Origin: an uncultured Eubacterium sp.
GTDB lineage: Bacteria > Bacillota > Clostridia > Peptostreptococcales > Anaerovoracaceae
Length of the DNA stretch: 64,000 nt
Reading direction: 5' to 3'
NCBI GenBank assembly: GCA_937894585.1
Contig: CALBGO010000021.1
Coordinates: 1-64,000, forward strand
Shown here: positions 7,236 through 14,985 of the stretch, in pieces
Numbering within the stretch: position 1 is the stretch's first letter
Layout: the number at the start of each line of letters is the position of its first letter
The notes under the pieces: generated by a model
The model's input: only the letters and a program-made list of their open reading frames with translations
What the model was told of the DNA's origin: nothing
The model's database searches: none
Position numbers and translations under genes: made by a program

Positions 7236-8615
7236 CTAAATTCCCAGTCGCTGACATTTTTTTACCAGAGTGGAATGGTCGATACCCAGAGCGGCGGCAG
7301 CTTTCCGTTTGGAACCGTAGCGTTCCAAAGCATTTCGTATCATCTGCCGCTCCAGAGATTCGGTAGCGGCCTTCAGGGTTCCGTGACGCTCTTTTGCTGC
7401 CTGTACTCTGACTGCGGGAAGCCCAAGAACTCTCGCGACGACATCGCCGTCAATCACATTGGTGAAATTTATCACCACCATTCGCTCCATTACATTTTTC
7501 AGTTCACGAATATTTCCGGGCCAGCTGTATTCCAGCATCATAGTTTTGGCAAGGCGGGTCATAATGATGTTTTTGTTGTATCTGGTGTTGTACTGTTTCA
7601 GGAAGAGCTCTGTCAGCGGTTCGATATCCGCCTGCCGTTCTTTCAGCGGCATTAGGGTAATCGGCACCACATTGAGCCGGTAGTAGAGGTCTTCTCTGAA
7701 AGTTCCCCGCTCAATGCCGATTTTCAGGTCTTTGTTGGTGGAGGCGATGAGACGGATATTCAGAGATATGGGAGTTTTGCCGCCGACCCTGGTGACCTCC
7801 TTACTCTGCAGAACACGCAGCAGCTTGACCTGAAGATCCATAGGCATATCGCCTATTTCGTCAAGAAGCACTGTACCTCCGTTTGCAATCTCAAAAAGAC
7901 CTGCCTTTCCGCCTTTCTTTGCACCGGTAAAAGCGCCTTCCTCATATCCGAAAAGCTCCGATTCCAAAAGATTTGCGGGGATAGCGGAGCAATTGAGTTT
8001 GATAAAGGGTTTTCCTTTTCGGTCGCTTTCCATATAAATTGCATCGGCGATGATTTCCTTTCCGGTGCCGCTTTCTCCTGTGATTAAAACGGTAACATCG
8101 GTTTTCGCTACGGAGCGGGCGATGGCGAAAGCCTCCTGCATACAGATACTTTCCGCTACTACATCTACGTCATAAATCTGTTTTCCGCGGAAATATTCCA
8201 GTTCCGCAGCACCCTGACTGTTTTCCTTGCGAAGCTCTGCCAGGTGGTCCTTCAGCTCCTCAAGACGAGCGATGTCCTTTTCTGTTGCAATGGCGTATCG
8301 GATTGTTCCGTCCTCGTTAAAAACAGGGATTCCCGTAATATGCACTTTGGTATGGGTTCGCGTCAATTCACCGACCTTTTCGCAGCGTTTTCCGCTGGTA
8401 AGTACATCGGGAAGAACACCGCCGGAATAGAATGTCTTTGACTGATTCAGTTCAAAAATATTTTTTCCGACCAGCTCCTCGCGGCTGATATCACCGAGAG
8501 CCAGATAGGCGTCGTTGACATAAATGGTGTTTCCTTCGCCGTCAACCACATAGATGGCGTCAATCAGGTGATCGCAGATATTCTTAAAATCAATTTCAAC
8601 TTTGTTCCGATTCAT
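7236..8615 (-). CDS. PAS-domain sigma-54-dependent transcriptional activator
   Basis: This bacterial enhancer-binding protein should activate RNA polymerase bearing sigma-54. An N-terminal PAS sensor domain (VVDGEGNTIYVNDAYLAL) is followed by a short coiled segment and an AAA+ ATPase with Walker A (GESGTGKE), the sigma-54 contact loop GAFTGA and a Walker B-like region. The C-terminal Fis-type helix-turn-helix ends the protein (KRKAAAALGIDHSTLVKK). The start is the ATG with AAAGGAG eight to nine bases upstream; longer in-frame starts lack such a site. It is divergent from an operon that has a near-perfect sigma-54 promoter, so that operon is its likely target. The PAS ligand is unknown and may be the operon substrate. 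Confidence 0.93.
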   Translation of the reverse strand: MNRNKVEIDFKNICDHLIDAIYVVDGEGNTIYVNDAYLALGDISREELVGKNIFELNQSKTFYSGGVLPDVLTSGKRCEKVGELTRTHTKVHITGIPVFNEDGTIRYAIATEKDIARLEELKDHLAELRKENSQGAAELEYFRGKQIYDVDVVAESICMQEAFAIARSVAKTDVTVLITGESGTGKEIIADAIYMESDRKGKPFIKLNCSAIPANLLESELFGYEEGAFTGAKKGGKAGLFEIANGGTVLLDEIGDMPMDLQVKLLRVLQSKEVTRVGGKTPISLNIRLIASTNKDLKIGIERGTFREDLYYRLNVVPITLMPLKERQADIEPLTELFLKQYNTRYNKNIIMTRLAKTMMLEYSWPGNIRELKNVMERMVVINFTNVIDGDVVARVLGLPAVRVQAAKERHGTLKAATESLERQMIRNALERYGSKRKAAAALGIDHSTLVKKCQRLGI

Positions 8616-8725
8616 AAATTCCATCTCCTTTTGATGTGCAGGCACTCTTTTTGCTTGTGTAAAACCGTATTCCGCAATGCCGCAGTGTCGCTGTACAGAT
8701 ACATTGGTCTGCGCAGGATATGTGC

Positions 8726-8771
8726 GGTGATATTTTTCACCGATTCTATTTATATGGTGACATATTTCACC
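8726..8771. promoter_or_regulatory. Two 16-bp palindromes, probable upstream activating sites
   Basis: GGTGATATTTTTCACC (8726-8741) and GGTGACATATTTCACC (8756-8771) are near-identical palindromes whose centres are 30 bp apart, about three helical turns. They lie 150-185 bp upstream of the sigma-54 promoter and about 110-155 bp from the activator start, the usual location for enhancer sites. They could serve both the operon and autoregulation. Confidence 0.8.
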
Positions 8772-8912
8772 AAGGAAAGCAAGGATTTTTTGCAAAATCC
8801 CAAGAAAGCTGCCGAGAAAATCATACAGAAGAGATTTGTTCAAAGACCGGGGAAAATATTTTCGTTGAAATTAAGCGTTCTTTCCATAGTTACCGTAAAG
8901 TTATCTGAAAAT

Positions 8913-8929
8913 TTGGCACGGCATTTGCT
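8913..8929 (+). promoter_or_regulatory. Sigma-54 (-24/-12) promoter
   Basis: TTGGCACGGCATTTGCT matches the sigma-54 consensus (TGGCAC-N5-TTGCW) at every key base, with correct GG-to-GC spacing. Transcription should start near 8940, leaving a leader of about 130 bases that contains a 7-bp CAGACGC/GCGTCTG inverted repeat. Confidence 0.93.
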
Positions 8930-9071
8930 TTTAAGATGTGATGCAAGAACAAAATAAGAAGTCTTGCGCAGCAGACGCAAACCGGCAAAGATGTTAATCG
9001 GAAGAGATATAAAAAAAGCGTCTGTTTATGAAACAGTTAAATTTTTTGGATGATATAAAGGAGAGGGAAAC

Positions 9072-9914
9072 ATGGCAAAGAAAAAAACAATCATTACAGC
9101 GGCTGTAACAGGAGCATGGCCGAAGAAAGAAAACAATCCCAATGTACCGATGACACCGTCTGAAATCGCAGACGATGTATATGAATGCTGGAAGGCAGGC
9201 GCAGCGGTTGCTCACCTGCATATGAGAGATGATGAAGGAAACGGCACGATGGATCACAATAAATTCCGCGAAACCGTAGAACTGATTCATGAAAGATATC
9301 CGGACTGCGATATTATTCTGAACCTGACTACTTCCGGCGATATTCACGCAGACGACGAAACCAGAGTGCAGCATGTAAAAGAACTGAAACCGGAAATGGC
9401 TTCCTATGACTGTGGTTCTATGAACTGGCTTCATTCCGGACTTTTCATCAACAGCCCGAAATTCTTGGAAGACTGCGGCAAGCTGTTTCAGGAAACAGGC
9501 ACAAAACCGGAAATTGAAGCCTTTGACCCGGGTATGATTGCAAATGCAGCTTATTACTTAAAGAAGGGTGTACTGAAAGCGCCTCTTCACTTCCAGTTCT
9601 GCATGGGCTGCGCCAACGGTATTCCGGGCAGCGTAAAGAACCTGGTATTTATGAAGGAAACCATGGATCAGCTTTGTCCGGGATCCACATGGTCCTGCTT
9701 CGGCGTAGGCCACAGCGCTATGGAAATTATGTATGCGGCACTGGCTCTGGGCGGCAATATCCGTGTAGGTATGGAAGACAATGTTATGTATGAAAAAGGC
9801 GTGCTGGCAGAAAGCAATGCCCAGTTTGTAGCAAGAGCAAAGAGAGTCATCGAAGAATATGGCAATGAAGCTGCAACACCTTCCGAAGCAAGAGAAATTC
9901 TGGGTCTGAAATAG
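9072..9914 (+). CDS. Beta-keto acid cleavage enzyme (BKACE / Kce family)
   Basis: Family members are zinc enzymes that condense a beta-keto acid with acetyl-CoA, giving acetoacetyl-CoA or a related product plus a shortened acyl product; the type reaction is 3-keto-5-aminohexanoate cleavage in lysine fermentation. The 280 residues carry the family opening AAVTGA, the zinc pair His48/His50 in AHLHMRD, NLTTSGD, and GMEDN with Glu235. The start follows AAAGGAGAGG. It is the first gene behind the sigma-54 promoter and is followed by a 3-hydroxyacyl-CoA-dehydrogenase-like enzyme, a pairing seen in carnitine-type degradation in which a beta-hydroxy acid is oxidised and then cleaved. None of the other lysine-fermentation genes is nearby, so the substrate is probably different. 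Confidence 0.88.
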   Translation: MAKKKTIITAAVTGAWPKKENNPNVPMTPSEIADDVYECWKAGAAVAHLHMRDDEGNGTMDHNKFRETVELIHERYPDCDIILNLTTSGDIHADDETRVQHVKELKPEMASYDCGSMNWLHSGLFINSPKFLEDCGKLFQETGTKPEIEAFDPGMIANAAYYLKKGVLKAPLHFQFCMGCANGIPGSVKNLVFMKETMDQLCPGSTWSCFGVGHSAMEIMYAALALGGNIRVGMEDNVMYEKGVLAESNAQFVARAKRVIEEYGNEAATPSEAREILGLK

Positions 9915-10011
9915 GAAGCGGAACTTTCCTGAAAGATTCGGGAGAGAATCCCGAAAAAGTCCGTAAAAATCGGAACTTCGGAAGAACTTGAAAATCTGAA
10001 AGGAAGAAAAT

Positions 10012-10200
10012 ATGACCTGGGGACCTTTATTTATGTATTACGAATGTCCAAAATGCGGCAAGAAATACAAATACGAACTGGATCTAATGACAAGCCTTGG
10101 GGAGCGCTTTGGAATCTGTCCTTTGTGCAGCGCCATGGGAAACTTCGTAAAAGAAGCGCCCCGCACCGCAGGTGATGAAGAATATGAAGAAATCGATTGA
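10012..10200 (+). CDS. Small zinc-ribbon protein
   Basis: The 62-residue protein carries two Cys-x2-Cys knuckles (CPKCGKKY and CPLC) that would form one zinc ribbon, then an acidic tail (GDEEYEEID). The start has an AAAGGAAG site. It sits between the keto-acid cleavage enzyme and the dehydrogenase in the same operon, 15 bases before the latter. Its function is unknown; it may assist metal loading or act as a small accessory or regulatory protein. It is easily overlooked because of its length but its position and ribosome site support it. Confidence 0.75.
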   Translation: MTWGPLFMYYECPKCGKKYKYELDLMTSLGERFGICPLCSAMGNFVKEAPRTAGDEEYEEID

Positions 10201-10215
10201 TTTTGGAGGAAAACT

Positions 10216-11163
10216 ATGATTAAAGAAATTGCAGTACTGGGAGCCGGAACCATGGGCCACGGCATTGCTGAATTTTTCGCAATGAACGGCTATCCGGTAA
10301 ACCTTTATGAACCTTATGAGCCGATGAGATTGTCTTGTATGGATGCAATCAGAGGAGAGCTTGAATTTCTGGCGGAAAACGATTTAATCAAGCCGGAAGA
10401 TGTGCAGGCGTCCTTGGACAGAATTACTGTTTTTGCAGATCTTGCGCCGGCAGTAAAAGATGCCGATTACATTATCGAAGCGACAAGAGAAGACCTTGCG
10501 CTGAAGCAGGATCTCTTTGAGGAACTGGAAAAGCTGACGAAGCCGGAAGCTGTTCTGGCAAGCAATACTTCTTCTCTGTCCCTTTCCGAAATGATTGCAA
10601 AAGTCGGCGAAGAAAAACAGAAGAAATGTATGGTGTGTCACTGGTACAATCCGCCGCACATTATGCCTCTTGTTGAGCTGTCTTTCTTCGGAAATATGGA
10701 CGAAGAAACCTTCAATGAAGTCAGAGAGCTGTATAAGAAAACCGGTAAGCAGACCTGTAAGGTTAAAAAAGATGTGCCGGGAATGGTTGCAAACAGAATT
10801 CAGCAGGGTGTTGCAAGAGAAGCTTTTTCTCTGATGGAAATGGATATCGCAGATCCTGAGGATATCGAAACCGCTTTGAAATTCGGACCTGCTTTCCGTT
10901 ATGCGACAACAGGTCAGCTGGAGGTTGCCGATATGGGAGGCCTGGATATCTGGTGTACCGTAGGTGACAATCTGCTGTCCGTGATGGATAACAGCAGGAA
11001 GGCAAATCCGATTCTGCGTAAAAAGGTGGAAGAGGGCAAACTTGGCATGAAAAACGGTGAAGGTTTCTTTAAGTATCCGGCAGAAGAGGTACAGGAAAAG
11101 AAAAATGCCTTCAATAAAAAATTGATTATTCAGCTGAAAGCATCTAAGAATTATGTCAAATAG
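10216..11163 (+). CDS. 3-hydroxyacyl-CoA dehydrogenase-like / beta-hydroxy acid dehydrogenase
   Basis: This NAD-dependent enzyme should oxidise a 3-hydroxy group to a 3-keto group. The Rossmann motif LGAGTMGHG begins at residue 8, an acidic residue follows the second strand (NLYEP), the SNTSSLSLSEM segment is present, and the catalytic-region motif reads CHWYNPPHIMPLVEL. The C-terminal helical domain completes a 315-residue protein, the size of the single-function forms, which include L-carnitine and L-gulonate dehydrogenases as well as short acyl-CoA enzymes. It probably supplies the beta-keto acid for the cleavage enzyme encoded two genes upstream. Its 3' end overlaps the permease start by 11 bases. 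The exact substrate is not predictable. Confidence 0.85.
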   Translation: MIKEIAVLGAGTMGHGIAEFFAMNGYPVNLYEPYEPMRLSCMDAIRGELEFLAENDLIKPEDVQASLDRITVFADLAPAVKDADYIIEATREDLALKQDLFEELEKLTKPEAVLASNTSSLSLSEMIAKVGEEKQKKCMVCHWYNPPHIMPLVELSFFGNMDEETFNEVRELYKKTGKQTCKVKKDVPGMVANRIQQGVAREAFSLMEMDIADPEDIETALKFGPAFRYATTGQLEVADMGGLDIWCTVGDNLLSVMDNSRKANPILRKKVEEGKLGMKNGEGFFKYPAEEVQEKKNAFNKKLIIQLKASKNYVK

Positions 11164-12475
11164 TGAAATTAAGTATAATCTTGATGATAAAATGCCTCAA
11201 AGAGAGAACCTGATCTATGCGTGTCAGCATGTGATCTTTTTCGTAGCCTCGGCGGTAGTCATGCCTGTCGTCGCAGGCTACGCCCTGGGTCTCTCCCAGC
11301 CGGAAGTGGCGGATACTCTGCAGCGAACCTTGGTGCTGTGCGGTATTATCTCCATTCTGCAGACGGCACTGGGGCACAGATATCCCATTATTGACGGTCC
11401 TGCGGGACTGTGGTCGGGAATTCTGCTTCTGATGGCGCAGACCATGGACGCTTTTGGGAAAAGCGGCGCGGTTTTGCGTACGGATTTGGAAACAGGTATG
11501 ATAATTGGCGGTGCCGTTATCATAATACTTGTTCTGCTGGGACTGATGAAAAAACTTGTTGCTTTGTTTACTCCTTTAATAAACGGAGTGCTGATTTTGC
11601 TCATGGTTCTCCAGATAAGTCCCAGCATTGTAAAGGGAATGACCGGTATTACTTCGGAAAATACCGTAATAGACGGAAAAAGTATGGTGGTGTTTTTCTT
11701 CACCATGATGCTGATTCTGCTTCTGAATATGTTTGCGGGGGGCTTTGTAAGAAGCATCGCAACTTTCCTCGGCGTACTTGCGGGCTGGGTGCTGGCAGCG
11801 GTGCTTGGCATTACAAAGAGCGCAAATCTGACAGACGGAGGCGTGATTTCTCTGCCGGAGCCTTTCGCATGGGGAACGCCGACCTTTGACACAGGCGTGA
11901 TTGTAACCTGTATTGTTGCGGCTTTTGTGCTGCTGTCCATGACTTTTGCCAGCATTAACGGAATGTCGGAAGTAGTGGGAGATACGGTAGATGATAAGAG
12001 GCTGCAGAAAACGATTGGCATTCACGGTTTTGCCACGGTGCTGTGCGGAATTTTTCCGACGGTGGCATTTATGCCGTATGTATCGTCTACCGGCATTGTG
12101 AAAATGACCGGTGTTGCGGCAAGAAAGCCGTTTTATCTGGCTTCCGTATTTATGATTGTGATGGGAATGATTGCGCCGATAGGTGCCTTCTTTTCTACCA
12201 TTCCAAGTGCTGTAGGCTATGCGGCGCTGATTATGATTTACGCGCTGATTATGGGTCAGGGCTTTAATGAACTGAAAAAGGTGAAGTTTACCAACAGAGA
12301 AAGCTTTATTACAGGTATTTCCCTGCTGATCGGTATGGGCGTTATGTTCCTGCCGGCAGAAGCGTTCAGCGGTCTTCCTCAGGTTGCGGGCTATATTCTG
12401 TCCAACGGTCTGATTGACGGTATGGCAGTTGCCTTTCTTCTGGAACATGTGGTGCTGCGGCAGAAAAAGCAGTAA
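11153..12475 (+). CDS. NCS2-family (uracil/xanthine-type) permease
   Basis: This polytopic membrane transporter of 440 residues has about 12-14 hydrophobic segments. The NCS2 landmarks are the QHVIFF helix near residue 25, the GHRYPIIDGPAG loop, and the SINGMSEVVGD region, which resembles the usual helix 10 motif region. Relatives import nucleobases or ascorbate with protons or sodium. Because it overlaps the dehydrogenase gene and belongs to the sigma-54 operon, it probably imports the operon's substrate, which could be unusual for this family. The operon ends with the convergent HxlR gene eight bases beyond. Confidence 0.83.
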   Translation: MSNSEIKYNLDDKMPQRENLIYACQHVIFFVASAVVMPVVAGYALGLSQPEVADTLQRTLVLCGIISILQTALGHRYPIIDGPAGLWSGILLLMAQTMDAFGKSGAVLRTDLETGMIIGGAVIIILVLLGLMKKLVALFTPLINGVLILLMVLQISPSIVKGMTGITSENTVIDGKSMVVFFFTMMLILLLNMFAGGFVRSIATFLGVLAGWVLAAVLGITKSANLTDGGVISLPEPFAWGTPTFDTGVIVTCIVAAFVLLSMTFASINGMSEVVGDTVDDKRLQKTIGIHGFATVLCGIFPTVAFMPYVSSTGIVKMTGVAARKPFYLASVFMIVMGMIAPIGAFFSTIPSAVGYAALIMIYALIMGQGFNELKKVKFTNRESFITGISLLIGMGVMFLPAEAFSGLPQVAGYILSNGLIDGMAVAFLLEHVVLRQKKQ

Positions 12476-12483
12476 AAAAGTCT

Positions 12484-12984
12484 CTATTCTGAGGCTTTGT
12501 CTTCCGGGCTGATAATGCGAAGAATATCCTCTGCGCTGAGATGGTGGTCATCCGCGGCTTTCATAATATCGCAGATGGCATCATAGTTGTCGAGGAATTT
12601 CTTCAGAGCAACTTCGTATTTTGTTTCCGGGTGGACAACAAAGGCGTCCGGGTCGATTTCGATATTCTGCTCACGCATGCGGTTGATACTCCACACATAG
12701 ATAAGGTCGATGGCAGGTATGATTTTTCTGCCGGCTTCTGTCAGATGGTATTCTACCCGCAGCGGAATCTCGTTGTACTGGATGCGCTCGACAAGACCGT
12801 CGGCTACAAGCTCCTTAAGCTGCTGGCTCAAAACCTTTTCACTGACCGGAAAAGTCTTTTTGGTCTTGGAGAAGCGGATATAGCCGTAATAGTTGATATG
12901 GTTGAGAATGCTCATTTTCCACTTTCCTGAAATGCAGGAGAGTGCATAAAGATAAGGGTTGGTTCCCTGTGTGTTATCTGCCAT
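12484..12984 (-). CDS. HxlR-family transcriptional regulator
   Basis: The 166-residue winged helix-turn-helix protein carries the HxlR core: ISGKWKMSILNHI, then SEKVLSQQLKELVADGLVER and the wing VEYHLTEAGRKI. A C-terminal extension of about 50 residues is unusual for the family, which is often about 110-130 residues. The start chosen has AGAAAGGAG upstream; an upstream in-frame extension would be hydrophobic and lacks a site. It is divergent from the cupin-SDR-cyclase-MFS genes and should regulate them, probably through the palindrome in the shared intergenic region. Confidence 0.88.
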   Translation of the reverse strand: MADNTQGTNPYLYALSCISGKWKMSILNHINYYGYIRFSKTKKTFPVSEKVLSQQLKELVADGLVERIQYNEIPLRVEYHLTEAGRKIIPAIDLIYVWSINRMREQNIEIDPDAFVVHPETKYEVALKKFLDNYDAICDIMKAADDHHLSAEDILRIISPEDKASE

Positions 12985-13123
12985 GGGAGGTCTCCTTTCT
13001 TGATATGATAACAGTTTACCGAAAAAGCGGCTAAAAGGCAAGCAAAATGCAGTAAAAAGTAACAATATTACCGAAAGGTAAGTGTCTGACCCGATTGTTA
13101 GGCGGTAACAGAAAAGTGCGTAA

Positions 13124-13160
13124 TTGTCAAACAATTTGCGATTTGATACTATGGTATCAA
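13124..13160 (+). promoter_or_regulatory. Promoter overlapped by a palindromic operator
   Basis: TTGTCA (13124-13129), a 17-base spacer and TACTAT (13147-13152) form a promoter for the cupin gene. The -10 lies inside a perfect inverted repeat TTGATAC-N4-GTATCAA (13143-13160), a suitable site for a dimeric HxlR repressor. A second inverted repeat TTACC-N4-GGTAA lies near 13070-13083. Confidence 0.65.
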
Positions 13161-13237
13161 GAAACGATAATAATTTAACAAAGACACAAAGTAAAGACTT
13201 AAAAATACAGTAAAAATAAAATCAGGAGGAATCTAAA

Positions 13238-13588
13238 ATGATTAAAAGAACTTTAGCAGAGCTGAAACCGTATGATGCTCCGGGTCATTACAATATGACC
13301 GCAATGAGAGTTCACGGAAAAGAAGAAACCGGCGCAGAAAAATTCTGGATCGGAAAATCCATCTTCCTGCCGGGCGGCGGCGCAGAATGGGCTTACGAAG
13401 ATAATCCGCTGGAAAAGGTATACTATGTGCTCAAAGGCGAAATGACCGTAACCGATAAGGACGGTAAAGAATATGTGGTTCACGCCAACGAATCCATTTC
13501 CTTCCCGCCAAACGAAGGCAGAGGTCTTGAGAACAGAAGCAACGAAGTTGCAGAAATGCTGGTAATCATTAATTACCCTGAAAAATAA
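13238..13588 (+). CDS. Single-domain cupin protein
   Basis: The 116-residue protein is a small cupin barrel. The first cupin motif region is GGGAEWAYEDNPLEKVYYVLKGE read over residues 47-69, and the second is near HANESISFPPNEGRGLENRS. Only some of the usual metal-ligand histidines are present, so metal binding is uncertain. It follows a CAGGAGG site and is the first gene behind the HxlR-controlled promoter. Cupins in such clusters act as isomerases, small dioxygenases or ligand sensors; which applies here is unknown. Confidence 0.75.
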   Translation: MIKRTLAELKPYDAPGHYNMTAMRVHGKEETGAEKFWIGKSIFLPGGGAEWAYEDNPLEKVYYVLKGEMTVTDKDGKEYVVHANESISFPPNEGRGLENRSNEVAEMLVIINYPEK

Positions 13589-13709
13589 GCGGTCTTATCT
13601 GCCGCCTTCGCATCTCTTCCTCTTTTCGAACTTGCAAGAAGACTGCGGGGGAGGCAGATAAACGCCGCAAGATGCAGTATACAAAATAATTTATACGAGG
13701 AGAAATATC

Positions 13710-14504
13710 ATGGTAAATGTACAGAAAGAATTTGTAGAAAAATTATTTTCTATCGAAGGAAAAGTTGCTCTGGTAACAGGCGCAACAGGAGCTTTGGGCA
13801 GTGCAGTTGCAGTAGGCTATGCTCTTGCCGGCGCAAAGGTTGTTTTAACAGGCAGAAATGCCGCAAAGCTTGATGAAGTTGCAAAGCAGATTAAGGAAGA
13901 AGGCGGCGAATGCGCATGCGTAGCTGCTGACCCTGCTGTAGAAGAAGATGTAAAGAAGGCTGTAAAGTTTACAGTTGACACTTACGGCGAACTGAACATT
14001 CTGGCTGCATGCCACGGCTTCAACAAGCCTGCAAACATTCTGGAACAGTCCGTAGAGGATTGGAAGAAGATTATGGATGCAGACTGCACCAGCGTTTACC
14101 TGCTTGCCAAATATGCTGCAGAGCAGATGAAAGAACAGGGTAAAGGCGGCAAAATGGTTATCACATCTTCCGCTCGTTCCAAGGCAGGTATGGCAGGATA
14201 CACAGGTTATTCCACTGCAAAAGGCGGCGTAGACCTGATGGTTCAGTCTCTGGCATGCGACCTGACTGCACAGTACGGAATCAATGTAAACTCCATCAAC
14301 CCGACCGTATTCCGTTCCGACCTGACAGAGTGGATGTTCGACCCTGAATCCGAAGTTTACAAGAACTTCTTAAAGAGACTGCCGATCGGAAGACTGGGCG
14401 AACCGTATGACTTCGTAGGACTGGCAATCTTCCTGGCATCTCCTGCATCCGACTTCTTAACCGGCGGTAATTATGATGCTACAGGTGGCTACTGGGCCTG
14501 CTAA
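13710..14504 (+). CDS. Short-chain dehydrogenase/reductase (SDR)
   Basis: This classical SDR of 264 residues has the cofactor motif TGATGALG near residue 24 and a catalytic serine in ITSSARS followed by Tyr-x3-Lys in YSTAKGG. The NxxxPT segment and C-terminal GGNYDATGG are also typical. An arginine after the second strand (LTGRN) favours NADP(H), as in 3-oxoacyl reductases and gluconate 5-dehydrogenases. Codon choice resembles the highly expressed dnaK. It lies 120 bases after the cupin and is followed by a structured repeat element. The substrate is likely a cyclic or linear hydroxy/keto compound of the same pathway. Confidence 0.88.
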   Translation: MVNVQKEFVEKLFSIEGKVALVTGATGALGSAVAVGYALAGAKVVLTGRNAAKLDEVAKQIKEEGGECACVAADPAVEEDVKKAVKFTVDTYGELNILAACHGFNKPANILEQSVEDWKKIMDADCTSVYLLAKYAAEQMKEQGKGGKMVITSSARSKAGMAGYTGYSTAKGGVDLMVQSLACDLTAQYGINVNSINPTVFRSDLTEWMFDPESEVYKNFLKRLPIGRLGEPYDFVGLAIFLASPASDFLTGGNYDATGGYWAC

Positions 14505-14640
14505 AGCTTGTTAATTTTCCGCATTGCTGCGGAACTGCTTCAGCCGTGCTCGGTTGTGTACTTCAGTGTACACGCCCTCACTCGTCTTCGCAGCTTCCTG
14601 TGCACCCTGCGTAAAATTTCCTGCGCTTTCTGAAAGGCGT
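14505..14640 (+). repeat. Structured intergenic repeat, copy A
   Basis: Directly behind the SDR stop codon begins a sequence that recurs, diverged but collinear, directly behind dnaK. Shared blocks are CTTGTTAA-TTTTCCG, the hairpin GTGTAC-N6-GTACAC (14556-14573), a C-T-C-rich arm, CCTGTGCA and AATTTCC-GCG...GAAAGGC. It appears to fold as nested hairpins and lacks coding potential. Confidence 0.65.
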
Positions 14641-14760
14641 GAAGGGGAAACGGCAAAAGCAGATTACTCCGTTGGAAGCTTGTTGGCTTTCCTGCGCTTT
14701 CTGAAAGCATAAAAGGGAAAAGCGGATTGCTTTATTAGAAGCTTGTTTGTTTTCTGCATT
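14617..14760 (+). repeat. Nested direct repeats behind copy A
   Basis: A 20-base word (TTTCCTGCGCTTTCTGAAAG) occurs at 14617-14636 and 14688-14707, offset 71 bases, and AAGCTTGTT occurs three times (14504, 14676, 14739). The pieces look like partial duplications of the element that starts behind the SDR gene. Confidence 0.65.
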
Positions 14761-14841
14761 GCCGGCGCAGCTTTCCGAGCTGTGTACCTTGCGAATCTGA
14801 TTTGTTTATATGATTCGCTTTGAATAATTTTAGATATATGG

Positions 14842-14931
14842 AGAAAAGGTTTTCGGAATATGCGGGAATGGTTCCGCAGAGCCTGTAAGGGTCGAGGACT
14901 GAATGACCGCATATTTGTGAAAACCTTTTCT
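14842..14931 (+). ncRNA. Candidate cis-regulatory RNA (three-way junction) before the cyclase gene
   Basis: A 13-bp perfect stem AGAAAAGGTTTTC / GAAAACCTTTTCT encloses, across a small internal loop, a 9-bp stem AATATGCGG / CCGCATATT. Inside is a junction with a GGTTC-CGCA-GAGCC hairpin and a second small GTC/GAC hairpin. The element ends 54 bases before the cyclase start and has no T-run. I could not match it to a riboswitch class I know. A short inverted-repeat element without regulatory role is the alternative. Confidence 0.55.
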
Positions 14932-14985
14932 GCTAAAGAAAAAAAGTAAAAATATTTACGAGTTTAACTCGGGGAGGAAACTAAA

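Noticed and set aside
8624..8843. N-terminal extension of the sigma-54 activator
   Set aside because: The in-frame extension overlaps the enhancer palindromes, lacks a ribosome site and has no PAS-domain similarity.
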